The notes under the pieces were generated by a model. The model was not told where the DNA came from, did not search any database, and saw only the letters and a program-made list of their open reading frames with translations. 64,000 nt of DNA, taken from contig PDTD01000013.1 in assembly GCA_002748755.1 (NCBI GenBank), positions 1 through 64,000 on the forward strand, in the 5' to 3' direction. The position numbers and the translations under genes were made by a program. The DNA is from Desulfobulbus propionicus. Lineage in GTDB: Bacteria; Desulfobacterota; Desulfobulbia; Desulfobulbales; Desulfobulbaceae. Positions 20,601 through 28,153 of the stretch are shown here, one piece after another; the first letter of the stretch is position 1, and the number at the start of each line of letters is the position of its first letter.

Positions 20601-21165
20601 TCTGTATCTCGAACTCCTCCAGACTACTGTGGCGGAGCTGAAACAAAAGGCCGGTAGTCGGGATGCGGCAAGCCTGCCGGATATAGATCCAGAGGTCAAG
20701 CTGCAAATCAGCGCCTTTTTCAGTGACAGGTATATCCCGGACACAGCGCAACGGTACCAGCTCTATCGGCGCCTGGCTGGACTCAGCAGGGAGACGGAGA
20801 TAGAGCTTGCTGATCTGGCTGACGAAATCATAGACCGTTATGGTCCCATGCCGCCTGAAGCGAAAAATCTGCTGGCCACCATCGCCCTGAAACAGCGGCT
20901 CCGCAAACAGGGCGTTGTCAAGCTGGAACAGGGACCGAGTGGATTGATAGTCAGTTTTATGGAAAATCCGCCCTTTGCTCCCCAACACCTGCTCAACCTG
21001 ATCAGCCAGAAGCCTGCTCAAAAACACAGAGAGCAGCAGATCCGGCTCACACCTGATCAACGTCTCGTCGTCCCCCTGCAGGAGGAACCTGACCTTTTCA
21101 TACAGATCCAGGCACTATTGAACAAGCTGGAGGAACTACCCCGCCATGACAGAGATACGCTGTGA
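17605..21165 (+). CDS. mfd: Transcription-repair coupling factor Mfd
   Basis: DNA translocase that removes stalled RNA polymerase at lesions and recruits UvrA. The 1186-residue protein has an N-terminal UvrB-like module (VYPSFEIPPYTPLAPDP..., GGILDIYSPSASPEHTGPVRLDFFGETLESIR). Next is the RNA-polymerase-interacting CarD-like domain (QQGDIVVHREHGVGVFDSL...YLSIIYKGNDKLYVPVDKL). The motor has Walker A GDVGYGKTEVA, the DEEH box, TATPIPRTLQMS and the motif VI region QLRGRVGRSSRQAFAYLL. A C-terminal TRCF domain completes it. The start is GTG at 17605. The 3' end overlaps the HAD phosphatase gene by 20 bp, so those two are co-transcribed. Confidence 0.97.
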   Translation: MTLQETLIKLGANTLLPPDISGLNSGSTGLFLSRAAEYFDHPICCIAAADEELEFLAQDIGLFSGHKVLVYPSFEIPPYTPLAPDPTTVGNRLSTLYRIQENEGPAIILTSIEAIIRRVLPKKALQDHCELVMTGEDFDRDALVRSLINAGYQQTELVRQQGDLALRGGILDIYSPSASPEHTGPVRLDFFGETLESIRVFDPLTQRSRQELEEAVLLPASGILFTSSDAHKPLWKNQLFNTGEQYGWPSEAIYQIQEQCTARDRFPGIELLLPVIYGGADKLHSFFDYLGAGTRLFLSDPLSIQQKLALLYERIKKNYQEAVSAGQAACPPPDLFLAPEELHNTLEKWLSARLVQLPDPEKPDPPLTIRTGDHALLRQEIELQRKKRGLLAPLADRIISWLTQQQDCLLACKSSRQANHLSEMLADYQLRCRRVTAPIALQKRGPQEEIVLVDHPLSKGFDLLDEGYHVLSASELFGEKRLQAGRSTRKTRHQGQPVPLEELQQGDIVVHREHGVGVFDSLINMACNGQQGDYLSIIYKGNDKLYVPVDKLHWISKYQGLTDQQPKLDSLGSQKWQATKKKVTDAVWKVAQELLQIYAQRAVRQGHRFSQPGAMFQQLEESFPYEETRGQAEAIDSALDDLTSTRPMDRLVCGDVGYGKTEVAVRAAFKVIEDGFQVGILVPTTVLAEQHAAVFKDRFSSFPVIIASLNRFRTAKEQREITTGITNGTIDLVIGTHRLLSKDVRFKKLGLLIIDEEHRFGVSHKEKIKKIKASVDVLTLTATPIPRTLQMSLLGIRDLSVISTPPQQRREVKTFLAKHDPLVIREAVARELQRGGQLFFVHNRVRTIYRAAENISELVPHARVGVAHGQMPGPQLEEIMVAFINHAIDILVCTTIIESGLDIPNANTIIINRADHLGLADIYQLRGRVGRSSRQAFAYLLVPALESLSTDAKQRLRALMNNSDLGSGFKLAMNDLQIRGGGNLLGVSQSGHIAAVGYDLYLELLQTTVAELKQKAGSRDAASLPDIDPEVKLQISAFFSDRYIPDTAQRYQLYRRLAGLSRETEIELADLADEIIDRYGPMPPEAKNLLATIALKQRLRKQGVVKLEQGPSGLIVSFMENPPFAPQHLLNLISQKPAQKHREQQIRLTPDQRLVVPLQEEPDLFIQIQALLNKLEELPRHDRDTL

Positions 21166-21841
21166 AAAACAACACCCTGCCTTTTCCTGGGATGATATCG
21201 ACACTGTCCTTCTTGATATGGACGGCACTTTGCTAGACAAACATTTTGACGATTATTTCTGGGAGCAATATCTGCCCGAACACTATTCCCTTCTGCATAA
21301 CATCTCGGTGGAGGAAGCCGCTGAGCAATTACTCTCGCGGTATAAAAAGGTTGAAAACACCCTGAGATGGGCTGACACGGAATATTGGTCCAAAGAACTG
21401 GGAATTGATATACCTGAATTGAAGATGCGGATCAACCAGCTGATAGGGGTCCATCCATACGTCGTAGCGTTTTTGGAATTTTGTGTCAAAAAACGGAAAA
21501 AACTCTACCTGATCACCAACGCCCACTCAACCACCCTGTCCATAAAATTGCGCAAGACAGCCATCGGTGCCTGGTTTGACCGTATTTTGTGCGCAGAAGA
21601 AGTGGGATTTGCCAAGGAGGAACCTGAATTTTGGGACAAACTTGAGGTCATGCTCAAATTTGACAAGTCCCGGACCATGCTGGTTGATGATACTGAGCAA
21701 GTCTTACTGGTTGCCCAAGAGTTCGGCCTGGAACACCTGGTTTTTGTGGCAAAGCCAAGCAGCCGTAAACGTACCAGATATTCATGTACTTTCCCCTCCA
21801 TTGAATTTTTCAAGGAATTGCTTCCCCGAACAGACCGCTGA
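21146..21841 (+). CDS. yrfG: HAD-superfamily nucleotidase, YrfG-like
   Basis: A 231-residue HAD hydrolase. Motif I is DMDGTLLD near residue 26. Motif II is LITNAHSTT, with Asn-Ala-His after the Thr. A motif III Lys lies in the KLRKTAIGAWFD region, and motif IV is MLVDDTEQVL. The pattern, including the LDKHFDDYFWEQYLPEHY cap start, matches E. coli YrfG, a purine mononucleotide (GMP/IMP) phosphatase. Substrate assignment is by resemblance only. The start codon lies within mfd (20-bp overlap). The TGA stop abuts the end of a dispersed element (TGATCCGGATT). Confidence 0.85.
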   Translation: MTEIRCEKQHPAFSWDDIDTVLLDMDGTLLDKHFDDYFWEQYLPEHYSLLHNISVEEAAEQLLSRYKKVENTLRWADTEYWSKELGIDIPELKMRINQLIGVHPYVVAFLEFCVKKRKKLYLITNAHSTTLSIKLRKTAIGAWFDRILCAEEVGFAKEEPEFWDKLEVMLKFDKSRTMLVDDTEQVLLVAQEFGLEHLVFVAKPSSRKRTRYSCTFPSIEFFKELLPRTDR

Positions 21842-21940
21842 TCCGGATTTTCAAAAGCTCAGGCAGAGCCAGGTTTGGGAATTCTTGGTAAGGCATAAGG
21901 GGGCAAAAGACTGCTCAAAAAGCTCATCAGAAATCCAGGC
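21840..21940 (-). repeat. Dispersed element, shortened copy (copy 4)
   Basis: About 100 bp, minus orientation. It starts with ATCCGGATTTTCAAAAGCTCAGG, followed by GAGCCAGGTTTGGGAATTCTTGG, and ends with CTCATCAGAAATCCAGGC. Compared with the full-length copy, the A-rich left half is missing. Its first bases overlap the stop codon of the yrfG-like gene. Confidence 0.75.
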
Positions 21941-21993
21941 GCATCAGACGAGGAAAAAGGAGGGTGGTATTTCTCAACCCCGATACCCAAAAA

Positions 21994-22026
21994 AAACGCC
22001 TGCTCGGACGTACCGGGCAGGCGTTT
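21994..22026 (-). terminator. Intrinsic terminator of the coiled-coil membrane protein gene
   Basis: A perfect 10-bp stem (AAACGCCTGC / GCAGGCGTTT, 21994-22003 and 22017-22026) with a 13-nt loop. On the minus strand the stem runs into eight consecutive T, directly downstream of the 22054 stop codon. Confidence 0.88.
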
Positions 22027-22053
22027 AGGCGCCAACTCTCCACCACAAGATAA

Positions 22054-23496
22054 TCAAGCGCGACGTCGCTGTCGGATGAAATCTTTGGCAAGGGAGGGAT
22101 GGTCTGCAATTATTTGTCCTTTCTCACTCCCCATGCTCTTGACCAAGTACTCCATGACCTGTGCATAGGTCATGTCCTTTTTCAAAGTCTCTTCAACCAG
22201 CTGCCTGAGTTTCTCTTGATCAGCGGGATCATCAAAATAGGCGAGCAGCCGGTGTTCCTTACGACTCCTCTCCTCTACCGATCCATCTTCCTGCTCCACA
22301 GGTGCCGTGTCTTTCTCTGCCGGAACTTCAACAGACTCAATGGTGTCACGAAGTTGCCCCTGCAACTCCTCAATCAGGCTCGCCAAGGCGCTCACGTCCT
22401 CTTTGCTGGCCACATCCTGCTGCTCCATGGACGCCACGCGACCGGGCAGGTCACCCAGGATTGTCTCTGCCGAAAGGGTCTCAACTCTGCCGCTGGCCTC
22501 TTCCAGTTTACCCTTGATCTCGGCCAGGTTCTGGTGCAGTTGATGCATAGCGTCTTCCAAAGCGGTTACCGCACCTGATAACGCCTCTACCTTCTGATGC
22601 GGCGCATACCCTTCAAGTTTACTTGCAAACGCCTCCAGCTTCTGGTGCACAGCTTCCTCAGCTGCGGTTACTGCCCCTGATATCTCGGCAACCTTCTCCT
22701 GGGAAACATACCCTTCAAGCTTGCTCTCAAGTGCCTCCAGCTTCTGGTGCACAGCTTCCTCAACTGCGGTCGCTGCCCCTGATATCTCGGCAACCTTCTC
22801 CTGGGGAACATACCCTTCAAGCTTGCTCTCAAGTGCCGCCAGCTTCTTGCACACAGCTTCCTCAACAGCGGTCGCTGCCCCTGATATCTCGGCAACCTTC
22901 TCCTGGGGAACATACCCTTCAAGCTTGCTCTCAAGTGCCTCGAGCTTCTTGCACACAGCTTCTTCAGAGGCCAATACTGAGCCCGATACCTCTTCAACTG
23001 TCTGATGCGTGGCATACCCACCCAGCTTGCTCTCCAAAGCTTGCATTTTTTCCGCCAGAGCTTCCAGGCGAATTTCCAACGGACTCTGTACGGCTTCTGC
23101 CGACTCCCCGGCCACCGCTGGTTGGGCCTCTTTCTCCGGCTGCATCTCAGCCGAATCTTCCCGGACCTGGCCCCAGGACATGACCCAGGCTGCACCCTCA
23201 GCCAACCTCAATTTGAGCATCATCTTGAGTTGATGGTACATACGCCTGGAACTCTCCCGATCAACCATGGCTACAGAGCAGAGAAAGATACCAAAGAGTA
23301 CGGCCATACAGACCACTATACCGATAACCATACCAATGGCCCACTGGATCAATTGCAGAATCCTGAGAAAGATCAGGCCAATTGCACCGAATACGCTCCC
23401 ATCAGCCGAGGTGCTTGTCAGATAAATAAGAAGTATGACCAGTATGAGAATAGCACCGGCTTTCAACAGCGGGTCCCGCATGATTTGGTTGTTCAT
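22054..23496 (-). CDS. Inner-membrane protein with long repeat coiled coil (unknown function)
   Basis: No family recognised. The start at 23496 is set by a strong ribosome site (GGAGGAG, seven bases upstream). The 480-residue product has two N-terminal hydrophobic helices (AGAILILVILLIYL; IQWAIGMVIGIVVCMAVLFGIFLC). A cytoplasmic region follows with about four near-identical 34-residue repeats (KLEALESKLEGYVPQEKV, then AEISGAATAVEEAV). These form an obvious coiled coil with a Gly-Tyr-Val hinge in each unit. An acidic linker leads to a C-terminal conserved-looking block (DQEKLRQLVEETLKKDMTYAQVMEYLVKSMGS). It stands alone with its own terminator. A structural or scaffold role is plausible but unproven. 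Confidence 0.8.
   Translation of the reverse strand: MNNQIMRDPLLKAGAILILVILLIYLTSTSADGSVFGAIGLIFLRILQLIQWAIGMVIGIVVCMAVLFGIFLCSVAMVDRESSRRMYHQLKMMLKLRLAEGAAWVMSWGQVREDSAEMQPEKEAQPAVAGESAEAVQSPLEIRLEALAEKMQALESKLGGYATHQTVEEVSGSVLASEEAVCKKLEALESKLEGYVPQEKVAEISGAATAVEEAVCKKLAALESKLEGYVPQEKVAEISGAATAVEEAVHQKLEALESKLEGYVSQEKVAEISGAVTAAEEAVHQKLEAFASKLEGYAPHQKVEALSGAVTALEDAMHQLHQNLAEIKGKLEEASGRVETLSAETILGDLPGRVASMEQQDVASKEDVSALASLIEELQGQLRDTIESVEVPAEKDTAPVEQEDGSVEERSRKEHRLLAYFDDPADQEKLRQLVEETLKKDMTYAQVMEYLVKSMGSEKGQIIADHPSLAKDFIRQRRRA
22590..22995 (-). repeat. In-gene tandem repeat, 102-bp period
   Basis: The block CTTCAAGCTTGCTCTCAAG recurs at about 22611 (diverged), 22713, 22815 and 22917, exactly 102 bp apart. 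This encodes the 34-residue coiled-coil units. Inner copies are almost identical at the DNA level, suggesting recent expansion or gene conversion. Copy number may vary between strains. Confidence 0.85.
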
Positions 23497-23667
23497 GAAA
23501 ACTCCTCCGTATCGAAAAAATCTTTTCTGCCCACAACCATGCGAACCCACCGGCTTGACCCCATGAACGGAATGGCTGCAGTTTCCTGATTATATGGTTG
23601 TTTGTAGTGTATTTACCGGTGAACAGCAAGGGAAATGTGACCGGAAGCTGGCCAATTACACATCCTG

Positions 23668-23688
23668 TGTTTTGCCCAAAGCAAAACA
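23668..23688 (-). terminator. Possible terminator of the protease pair
   Basis: A perfect 8-bp stem TGTTTTGC / GCAAAACA with a 5-nt loop lies 28 bp beyond the stop of the SprT-like gene. The T-rich tract is part of the stem itself, so strength is uncertain. Confidence 0.4.
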
Positions 23689-23715
23689 AAATGTGCATGA
23701 GCCATCCGGGGCGAG

Positions 23716-24834
23716 TCAGGTGATCAGCCGCACCCCCTCCCCTGCCACAGGGGTATTAAAATCCAAATTTTCGCCCTGTTTGCGGGCTTGATGGTAAGCC
23801 CCAGGATCATAAGAACCCTGGCTCCGCCTTGTTCGAACCAGTTTTGGGTGACGTGCCCGCACAAAGTCATCCACACGCTGCTCCAGTCGGGCCAGCTCCC
23901 GGGTTTCGACCGGCTCCTGTTGAGCAGGCTGGGCTTGTCTGCCCACTGATTTTTGGCGCAGTTTTTCGGCAAAGCCAGCCAGCAAACCCAACTCATAACT
24001 TTTCTTTGTGACGCGCCTGGTTTGGGACTGACGCTTTTTATAGGCCTTCCAGAGGGTATCCAGGCGTTCCTCCAGAAAATGATAGCAATGCTCAGCAAGA
24101 GCAACCTGCTCCTGCAGGCCATACAGAACCAGCACCTTATACTCCTTATCTGCAAGAGGATCATATTCCCTCAAGATGATGACCCGTACCGAAAAATGGC
24201 GGTCCAGGAGGCTGCAGATACTTTTAACGGTGGCAGACAGCCGCTGTTTTCCCGTGCGCAGCATCACACTGGTCACAGCGCTTTGCTCATCAAACTGATC
24301 AAGCTGCAGGCTGTATCGGTCCATCAACTCCCCTGCCTTGACGAGGGCAGCGGCTGCCTCATGCTCATTGCCCGAGCCGCCGAGCTGCAACAGCTTACGA
24401 ATTTTGTCCATAACCCGTGATTCTTCTGTCTGCTGCGCCCCTTGCAAAAACCGCCGCACCCCCTGTTCCGTATCGGCATGGGCTCTTTGAAAGGCCGGCT
24501 CTACTCCCAGAAAGGCGCAGGCCTCGAGAAAGGTCTGGCCATGATCTTTCTCCTTCTTGCGGTTCAAGGGCCATATCTCACTGCAGCATTGATGAGCGAT
24601 CTCATGCTTGAACACCTGCAGGGTAACCAGCCAGGGATAGTTGAGAATCAGATGCGAGCTGAGCGAGATGAGACGTTCGTGCTCCTGCCAGGACCCCAGG
24701 GTTGTGGTGGAGGATGTCACCCTAAACAGAGGCATTTTCAGCGGAAGATCATACTGGTAACAGATGCTATCCCACTCCCTTTGCAATTGTCTCAGCCAGA
24801 GCTTCTCCAGCCTCTTTCTTTCCTGCTGCATCAC
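23716..24834 (-). CDS. SprT-like zinc protease fused to a DUF2786 region
   Basis: A 372-residue protein with two parts. Residues of about 10-110 look like a SprT/Spartan-type metallopeptidase: FRVTSSTTTLGSW, LSSHLILNYPW, then the zinc motif FKHEIAHQ (HExxH) and a following HGQTFLEACAFLG carrying a third His. The middle (DKIRKLLQLGGSGNEHEAAAALVKAGELMDRYSL) is the DUF2786 pattern seen in phage and plasmid proteins. The C-terminal third is basic and charged. Spartan relatives degrade DNA-protein crosslinks; whether this one does is unknown. It overlaps the upstream M48 protease gene by 4 bp, which makes a two-protease operon. Confidence 0.75.
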   Translation of the reverse strand: MMQQERKRLEKLWLRQLQREWDSICYQYDLPLKMPLFRVTSSTTTLGSWQEHERLISLSSHLILNYPWLVTLQVFKHEIAHQCCSEIWPLNRKKEKDHGQTFLEACAFLGVEPAFQRAHADTEQGVRRFLQGAQQTEESRVMDKIRKLLQLGGSGNEHEAAAALVKAGELMDRYSLQLDQFDEQSAVTSVMLRTGKQRLSATVKSICSLLDRHFSVRVIILREYDPLADKEYKVLVLYGLQEQVALAEHCYHFLEERLDTLWKAYKKRQSQTRRVTKKSYELGLLAGFAEKLRQKSVGRQAQPAQQEPVETRELARLEQRVDDFVRARHPKLVRTRRSQGSYDPGAYHQARKQGENLDFNTPVAGEGVRLIT

Positions 24835-26093
24835 TGTGTCACAGCCTCTGATTGTGCTTTGGCATACCTTCTCAAGGAGGTAATCCGCTCCAAAACAGGC
24901 GGGTGGCTGTAGGACAGGAAAACATGCAACGGGTGGGGCGTCAGATTGGACAGATTACGCACGCTGAGTTTTTTCAGCCCTGCAACCAGGGGCTCACTGT
25001 CTCCAGTGGTGTCCACCACATAGGCGTCCGCTTCAAATTCGTACTTCCTGGAAACGGCATGCAAGGCAATGGACAAGAGCGTTGAAATGGGTGCATAAAG
25101 GAACCCGAAAAAGAAAAGCCCGGCATACACGGACATATACTCCATCTGAAAGGCCGCAAACAAAGCCTGACTCTGGAGAAAAAAAGAAAGAAGATAGAGC
25201 ATAAAGCCTGTCTGAAAAAGAGAGAATACCAGCAGTTTCAAAATATGCTTTTTCTTGTAATGCCCCATCTCATGGGCCAAAACAGCCACCAGCTCAGTGG
25301 TTTCCATGGTCTCCAGCAAGGTATCGAAAAAGACAATGCGGCGAAAGCGACCAAAGCCAGTGAAAAACGCATTGGCCCTGGTCGAACGTTTGGAGCCGTC
25401 CATGGTATACATACCCTGGATGGCAAAATGCTGCTGCCGAGCGTACTCCCTTATGGCCTCCTTGACCGGTCCCTCTTCCAGAGGTTCAAACTTGTTGAAC
25501 AGGGGCATGATCACAACCGGGGCCAGAAACTGTCCCACCAACATAACCCCCGCCACCACAGCCCAGCAGTAGACCCAGGCCCACTGGCCGGAGTTTTCAA
25601 AAAACCAGAGAATAAAAGCCAGCAGAGGCCCGCCCAGGAAGAGCGCAAGCCCAATGGATTTGAGCATGTCCAGGACAAAGGTCCCCACTGTCATGGTATT
25701 GAACCCGAACCGCTGTTCAATGACAAAGGTTGCATAGAGGGAAAAAGGCAGTCCCAGGACCATGGTCAGCAGGGAAAGCGCCCCGGTATAGAGCAGGCCG
25801 GTCATTATAGAGCCCAAACCAAACCCGCGGACAAACAGATCCACCACATTAAAGCCGCCTACAAGAATAAATACCAGGGTCAAGGCGGTCGTCACGCTGC
25901 TGCGGACGAGATCGAAGCTGGTGGTCACCTTGGTGTACTCTTGAGATTGGGCATACTTTTCTTTCTCATAGACACCTGCAAATTCCTCGGGCAGTATGGG
26001 ATCCAGGGATCGCAGGTTAAGCAGCGCCACCAAAAGCTCCAAAATATAATGCGCCACAAGAACCACGAGAATAAACACGAAAAAGGCGTTCAT
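24831..26093 (-). CDS. Ste24-type CAAX/M48 membrane metalloprotease
   Basis: A 420-residue integral membrane zinc protease of the Ste24/M48 family. Seven or so hydrophobic segments are visible. The zinc-binding motif VAVLAHEMGHYKKKH (HExxH) lies near residue 280, and the downstream glutamate ligand is in YEFEADAYVVD. The segment MDGSKRSTRANAFFTGFGRFRRIVFFDTLLE is typical of the family. Bacterial relatives take part in membrane protein quality control, because bacteria lack prenylated CAAX proteins. It is the first gene of the two-protease unit. A dispersed element lies about 130 bp upstream. Confidence 0.92.
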   Translation of the reverse strand: MNAFFVFILVVLVAHYILELLVALLNLRSLDPILPEEFAGVYEKEKYAQSQEYTKVTTSFDLVRSSVTTALTLVFILVGGFNVVDLFVRGFGLGSIMTGLLYTGALSLLTMVLGLPFSLYATFVIEQRFGFNTMTVGTFVLDMLKSIGLALFLGGPLLAFILWFFENSGQWAWVYCWAVVAGVMLVGQFLAPVVIMPLFNKFEPLEEGPVKEAIREYARQQHFAIQGMYTMDGSKRSTRANAFFTGFGRFRRIVFFDTLLETMETTELVAVLAHEMGHYKKKHILKLLVFSLFQTGFMLYLLSFFLQSQALFAAFQMEYMSVYAGLFFFGFLYAPISTLLSIALHAVSRKYEFEADAYVVDTTGDSEPLVAGLKKLSVRNLSNLTPHPLHVFLSYSHPPVLERITSLRRYAKAQSEAVTQ

Positions 26094-26221
26094 ATAAAAA
26101 TCCTATTTTGGCAGTACAATATCCACCTGCTCTCCTTGTGTTGCTGGCCAGGCGGTCCGATGCAGCTGGACGTCCTTTTTCTCAGGCCGCAGAGATGAAG
26201 GGCTGCGCCCTTGGCTGCTCA

Positions 26222-26417
26222 CCGGGCTTGCTCCTTAACTCGGCCAATACCGGTTCGGGCCTTTTTGGTACCGTATTCTAGTTGGATATATGGGGTACCA
26301 AAAGACAGCAGAAGATGGTACCCCATGGACTGACATTTGAGCCTGATCAAGGATGCCACACCCATCTGTTTTTTTTATTTTTATAAAAAGAGATACATTA
26401 TTCATGAGCAATCCGGG
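26222..26417 (-). repeat. Dispersed element, near full length (copy 5)
   Basis: About 196 bp, minus orientation. The outer left end is CACCCGGATTGCTCATGAAT (at 26417). A-rich spacer, GGTACCATCTTCTGCTGTCTTTTGGTACC, its inverted partner GGTACCAAAAAGGCCCGAAC, and a diverged right end (AAGGAGCAAGCCCGG) follow. The internal inverted repeat with KpnI-like GGTACC cores is especially clear here. The flanking bases (26094-26221 and 26418-26669) hold no gene I can support. Confidence 0.8.
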
Positions 26418-26669
26418 TGCAAGGGGAAGAGTACAAAAATTCTCCCAATTCGTCCAGTACGGAACCGGTATCAGCCTGCTTCTGGATCTCATTTTCCGCC
26501 GCGCATACCCGCTCTTCGGCCTGAATCAGCACTCTATCGGGAGCCTGTATGGCTCATAAAGATTGATTCAGGTGTTTGTTTTTTATCGCATCTGCAGTAC
26601 AGTATCCTCTAGGCATTGGTAGCAGGAACCGAAGTCCTCCAACACTCTAGTGGTAATAACCTTATCTCG

Positions 26670-27035
26670 ATGAAACAGTTTAAAATCTTTCAACACCCTG
26701 ACGGTTCCCTGGAAGCCGTGAAGCAAGGCTGGTCCTGGCCCGCCTTTTTCTTTAGCTGCTTCTGGGCACTCGCCAAAAAAATGTGGCTTACCGGGACAGG
26801 ACTCTTCCTCTTTTCCATGGTCATGGGAGCCTATATCAGCGAAGCGGACATAGGAGCGCGGGGAGATATGATCGTCAACACTGTCTCCCTGGCTATTTCC
26901 ATCATTTTTGGACTCAAAGGCAACGACTGGTGGGAGGCTCTGCTCTACTCCCACGGTTATGAAGATCAAGAGATTATCTCCGCGCCTACCCCGCAGGCAG
27001 CGCTGGCCACCTTCTATAAGCAGCAGAAGACATGA
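26670..27035 (+). CDS. Small membrane protein, DUF2628 family
   Basis: A 121-residue protein. It opens FKIFQHPDGSLEAVKQGWSWPAFFFSCFWALAKKMW, the typical DUF2628 start with an aromatic-rich first membrane segment. A second hydrophobic segment (GTGLFLFSMVMGAYI) and a third (VNTVSLAISIIFGLKGNDWWEALL) follow. The ATG at 26670 is chosen over an upstream in-frame codon because the family motif begins immediately. Function is unknown in the family. It is convergent with the YkgJ-like gene (46-bp gap). Confidence 0.75.
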   Translation: MKQFKIFQHPDGSLEAVKQGWSWPAFFFSCFWALAKKMWLTGTGLFLFSMVMGAYISEADIGARGDMIVNTVSLAISIIFGLKGNDWWEALLYSHGYEDQEIISAPTPQAALATFYKQQKT

Positions 27036-27081
27036 ACCAGGTTTGCACCCCATGCTGGTATTCCTCCACAGGCAGCAAGGT

Positions 27082-27765
27082 TCAAATGCATACTGCAGAG
27101 GGCGAAGCGCGGTACAGTCTGACTCGTTCTCCCTCCTGGTAGGTGGCTAACCCCAAGGGGACGAGCAACTGAAAAAGCGGACGACCGAGATAAAACAGTT
27201 CCCGGCCCAGGGTCATCCCAAAATTCCGCTGCAAGGCGGTGCGATATCTGATGTCTGTCTGCACCTGCTGTTCCAGCTCCTCCAACAGACCAAAGTCCTG
27301 GTCAGTAGCGGAGGAAAGCTTTTCCAGAATGTCAGAGAACGGCGGACATGGGCAACGTGCTTCATGTTCACGTACATAAGGCAAGAGGGGGTCATCAACC
27401 GGTATCAGGTCAAACCTGGACAACAAGTTTTTCCCGGTTATGGCAAGCAGCGGCTCAGGTGCAATACATTCCAGCACTCGACATGCCAGGGGTCTGTGTC
27501 TGTACACCCTGCACAAGCCTTGGGCCATATCATAATGGATACAGCTCCACTGCCCCTGATGTCCCTGCAGTTTCAAAAATTCTTTTTCAACAGCTTGGGG
27601 GGTGTCTTGCAGGGGCGCCAAAGCCAGCTCCCCCTTGCGCACGGTCACCAGATCATCTCTCAGAATATGCCCCTCTTTGATCAGTTCCAGATCCTGGGTA
27701 TGCAATGCCGGACCACCCTGTAGGCAGCACTGGCCGCAACGGTCACAGTGTCCTTTCCTTGCCAT
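27082..27765 (-). CDS. YkgJ-type CxxCxxCC metal-binding protein
   Basis: A 227-residue protein with the N-terminal cluster GHCDRCGQCCLQGGPAL (CxxCxxCC). A second Cys group is near YDMAQGLCRVYRHRPLACRVLEC. This is the UPF0153/YkgJ pattern, thought to bind zinc or an iron-sulphur cluster. The C-terminal half (ELFYLGRPLFQLLVPLGLATYQEGERVRLYR) is not family-defining. Its biochemical role is not established. Confidence 0.8.
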   Translation of the reverse strand: MARKGHCDRCGQCCLQGGPALHTQDLELIKEGHILRDDLVTVRKGELALAPLQDTPQAVEKEFLKLQGHQGQWSCIHYDMAQGLCRVYRHRPLACRVLECIAPEPLLAITGKNLLSRFDLIPVDDPLLPYVREHEARCPCPPFSDILEKLSSATDQDFGLLEELEQQVQTDIRYRTALQRNFGMTLGRELFYLGRPLFQLLVPLGLATYQEGERVRLYRASPSAVCI

Positions 27766-27884
27766 GTACTGTCCTCTGGTTTCCCCCGTCTTTTCCTCTC
27801 TCCTGACTTCCTAAAGGATTCAGGAGAGACCCAAGAGCTGCTGCCTGATCCACGATCAACTGTCTTGATGAGCGTGCCGGGTTA

Positions 27885-28107
27885 GCCCAAATTTCTCATC
27901 AGCCCAGACGGCACCAGGTTCGGGAGTTTTTGGTCCCTCATCCTACTTGGGCATAGGGGTTGCCAAAAGACTGCCGAAGATGGTACCGCCTGGGCTGAGC
28001 TTTGGTGAACATCTGGACAAAATTTGAGCCTGCCCCCGGACATCACGTCCATCTGTTTTTTTCTCTTTCCTCTCAAAGAAGAGAACATCTTCATGAGGAA
28101 TCCAGGC
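27885..28107 (-). repeat. Dispersed inverted-repeat element, full length (copy 6)
   Basis: At 223 bp it is the same length and internal order as the copy at 14403-14625, in reverse. Ends: GCCTGGATTCCTCATGAAGA (left, at 28107) and CTGATGAGAAATTTGGGC followed by TAA (right, at 27885). The internal arms GGCGGTACCATCTTCGGCAG and CGAACCTGGTGCCGTC are nearly complementary. On the minus strand it is open for some 70 codons, ending at that TAA. Confidence 0.88.
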
Positions 28108-28153
28108 TCAAGCAAAAATATGCACCTCACTTCCCCTCAAGCGACAGTGAAAA

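Noticed and set aside
22600-23000. Tandem 102-bp repeats as a CRISPR or satellite
   Set aside because: There are no unique spacers. The period is a multiple of three, and the repeats keep an open coiled-coil frame inside a gene.
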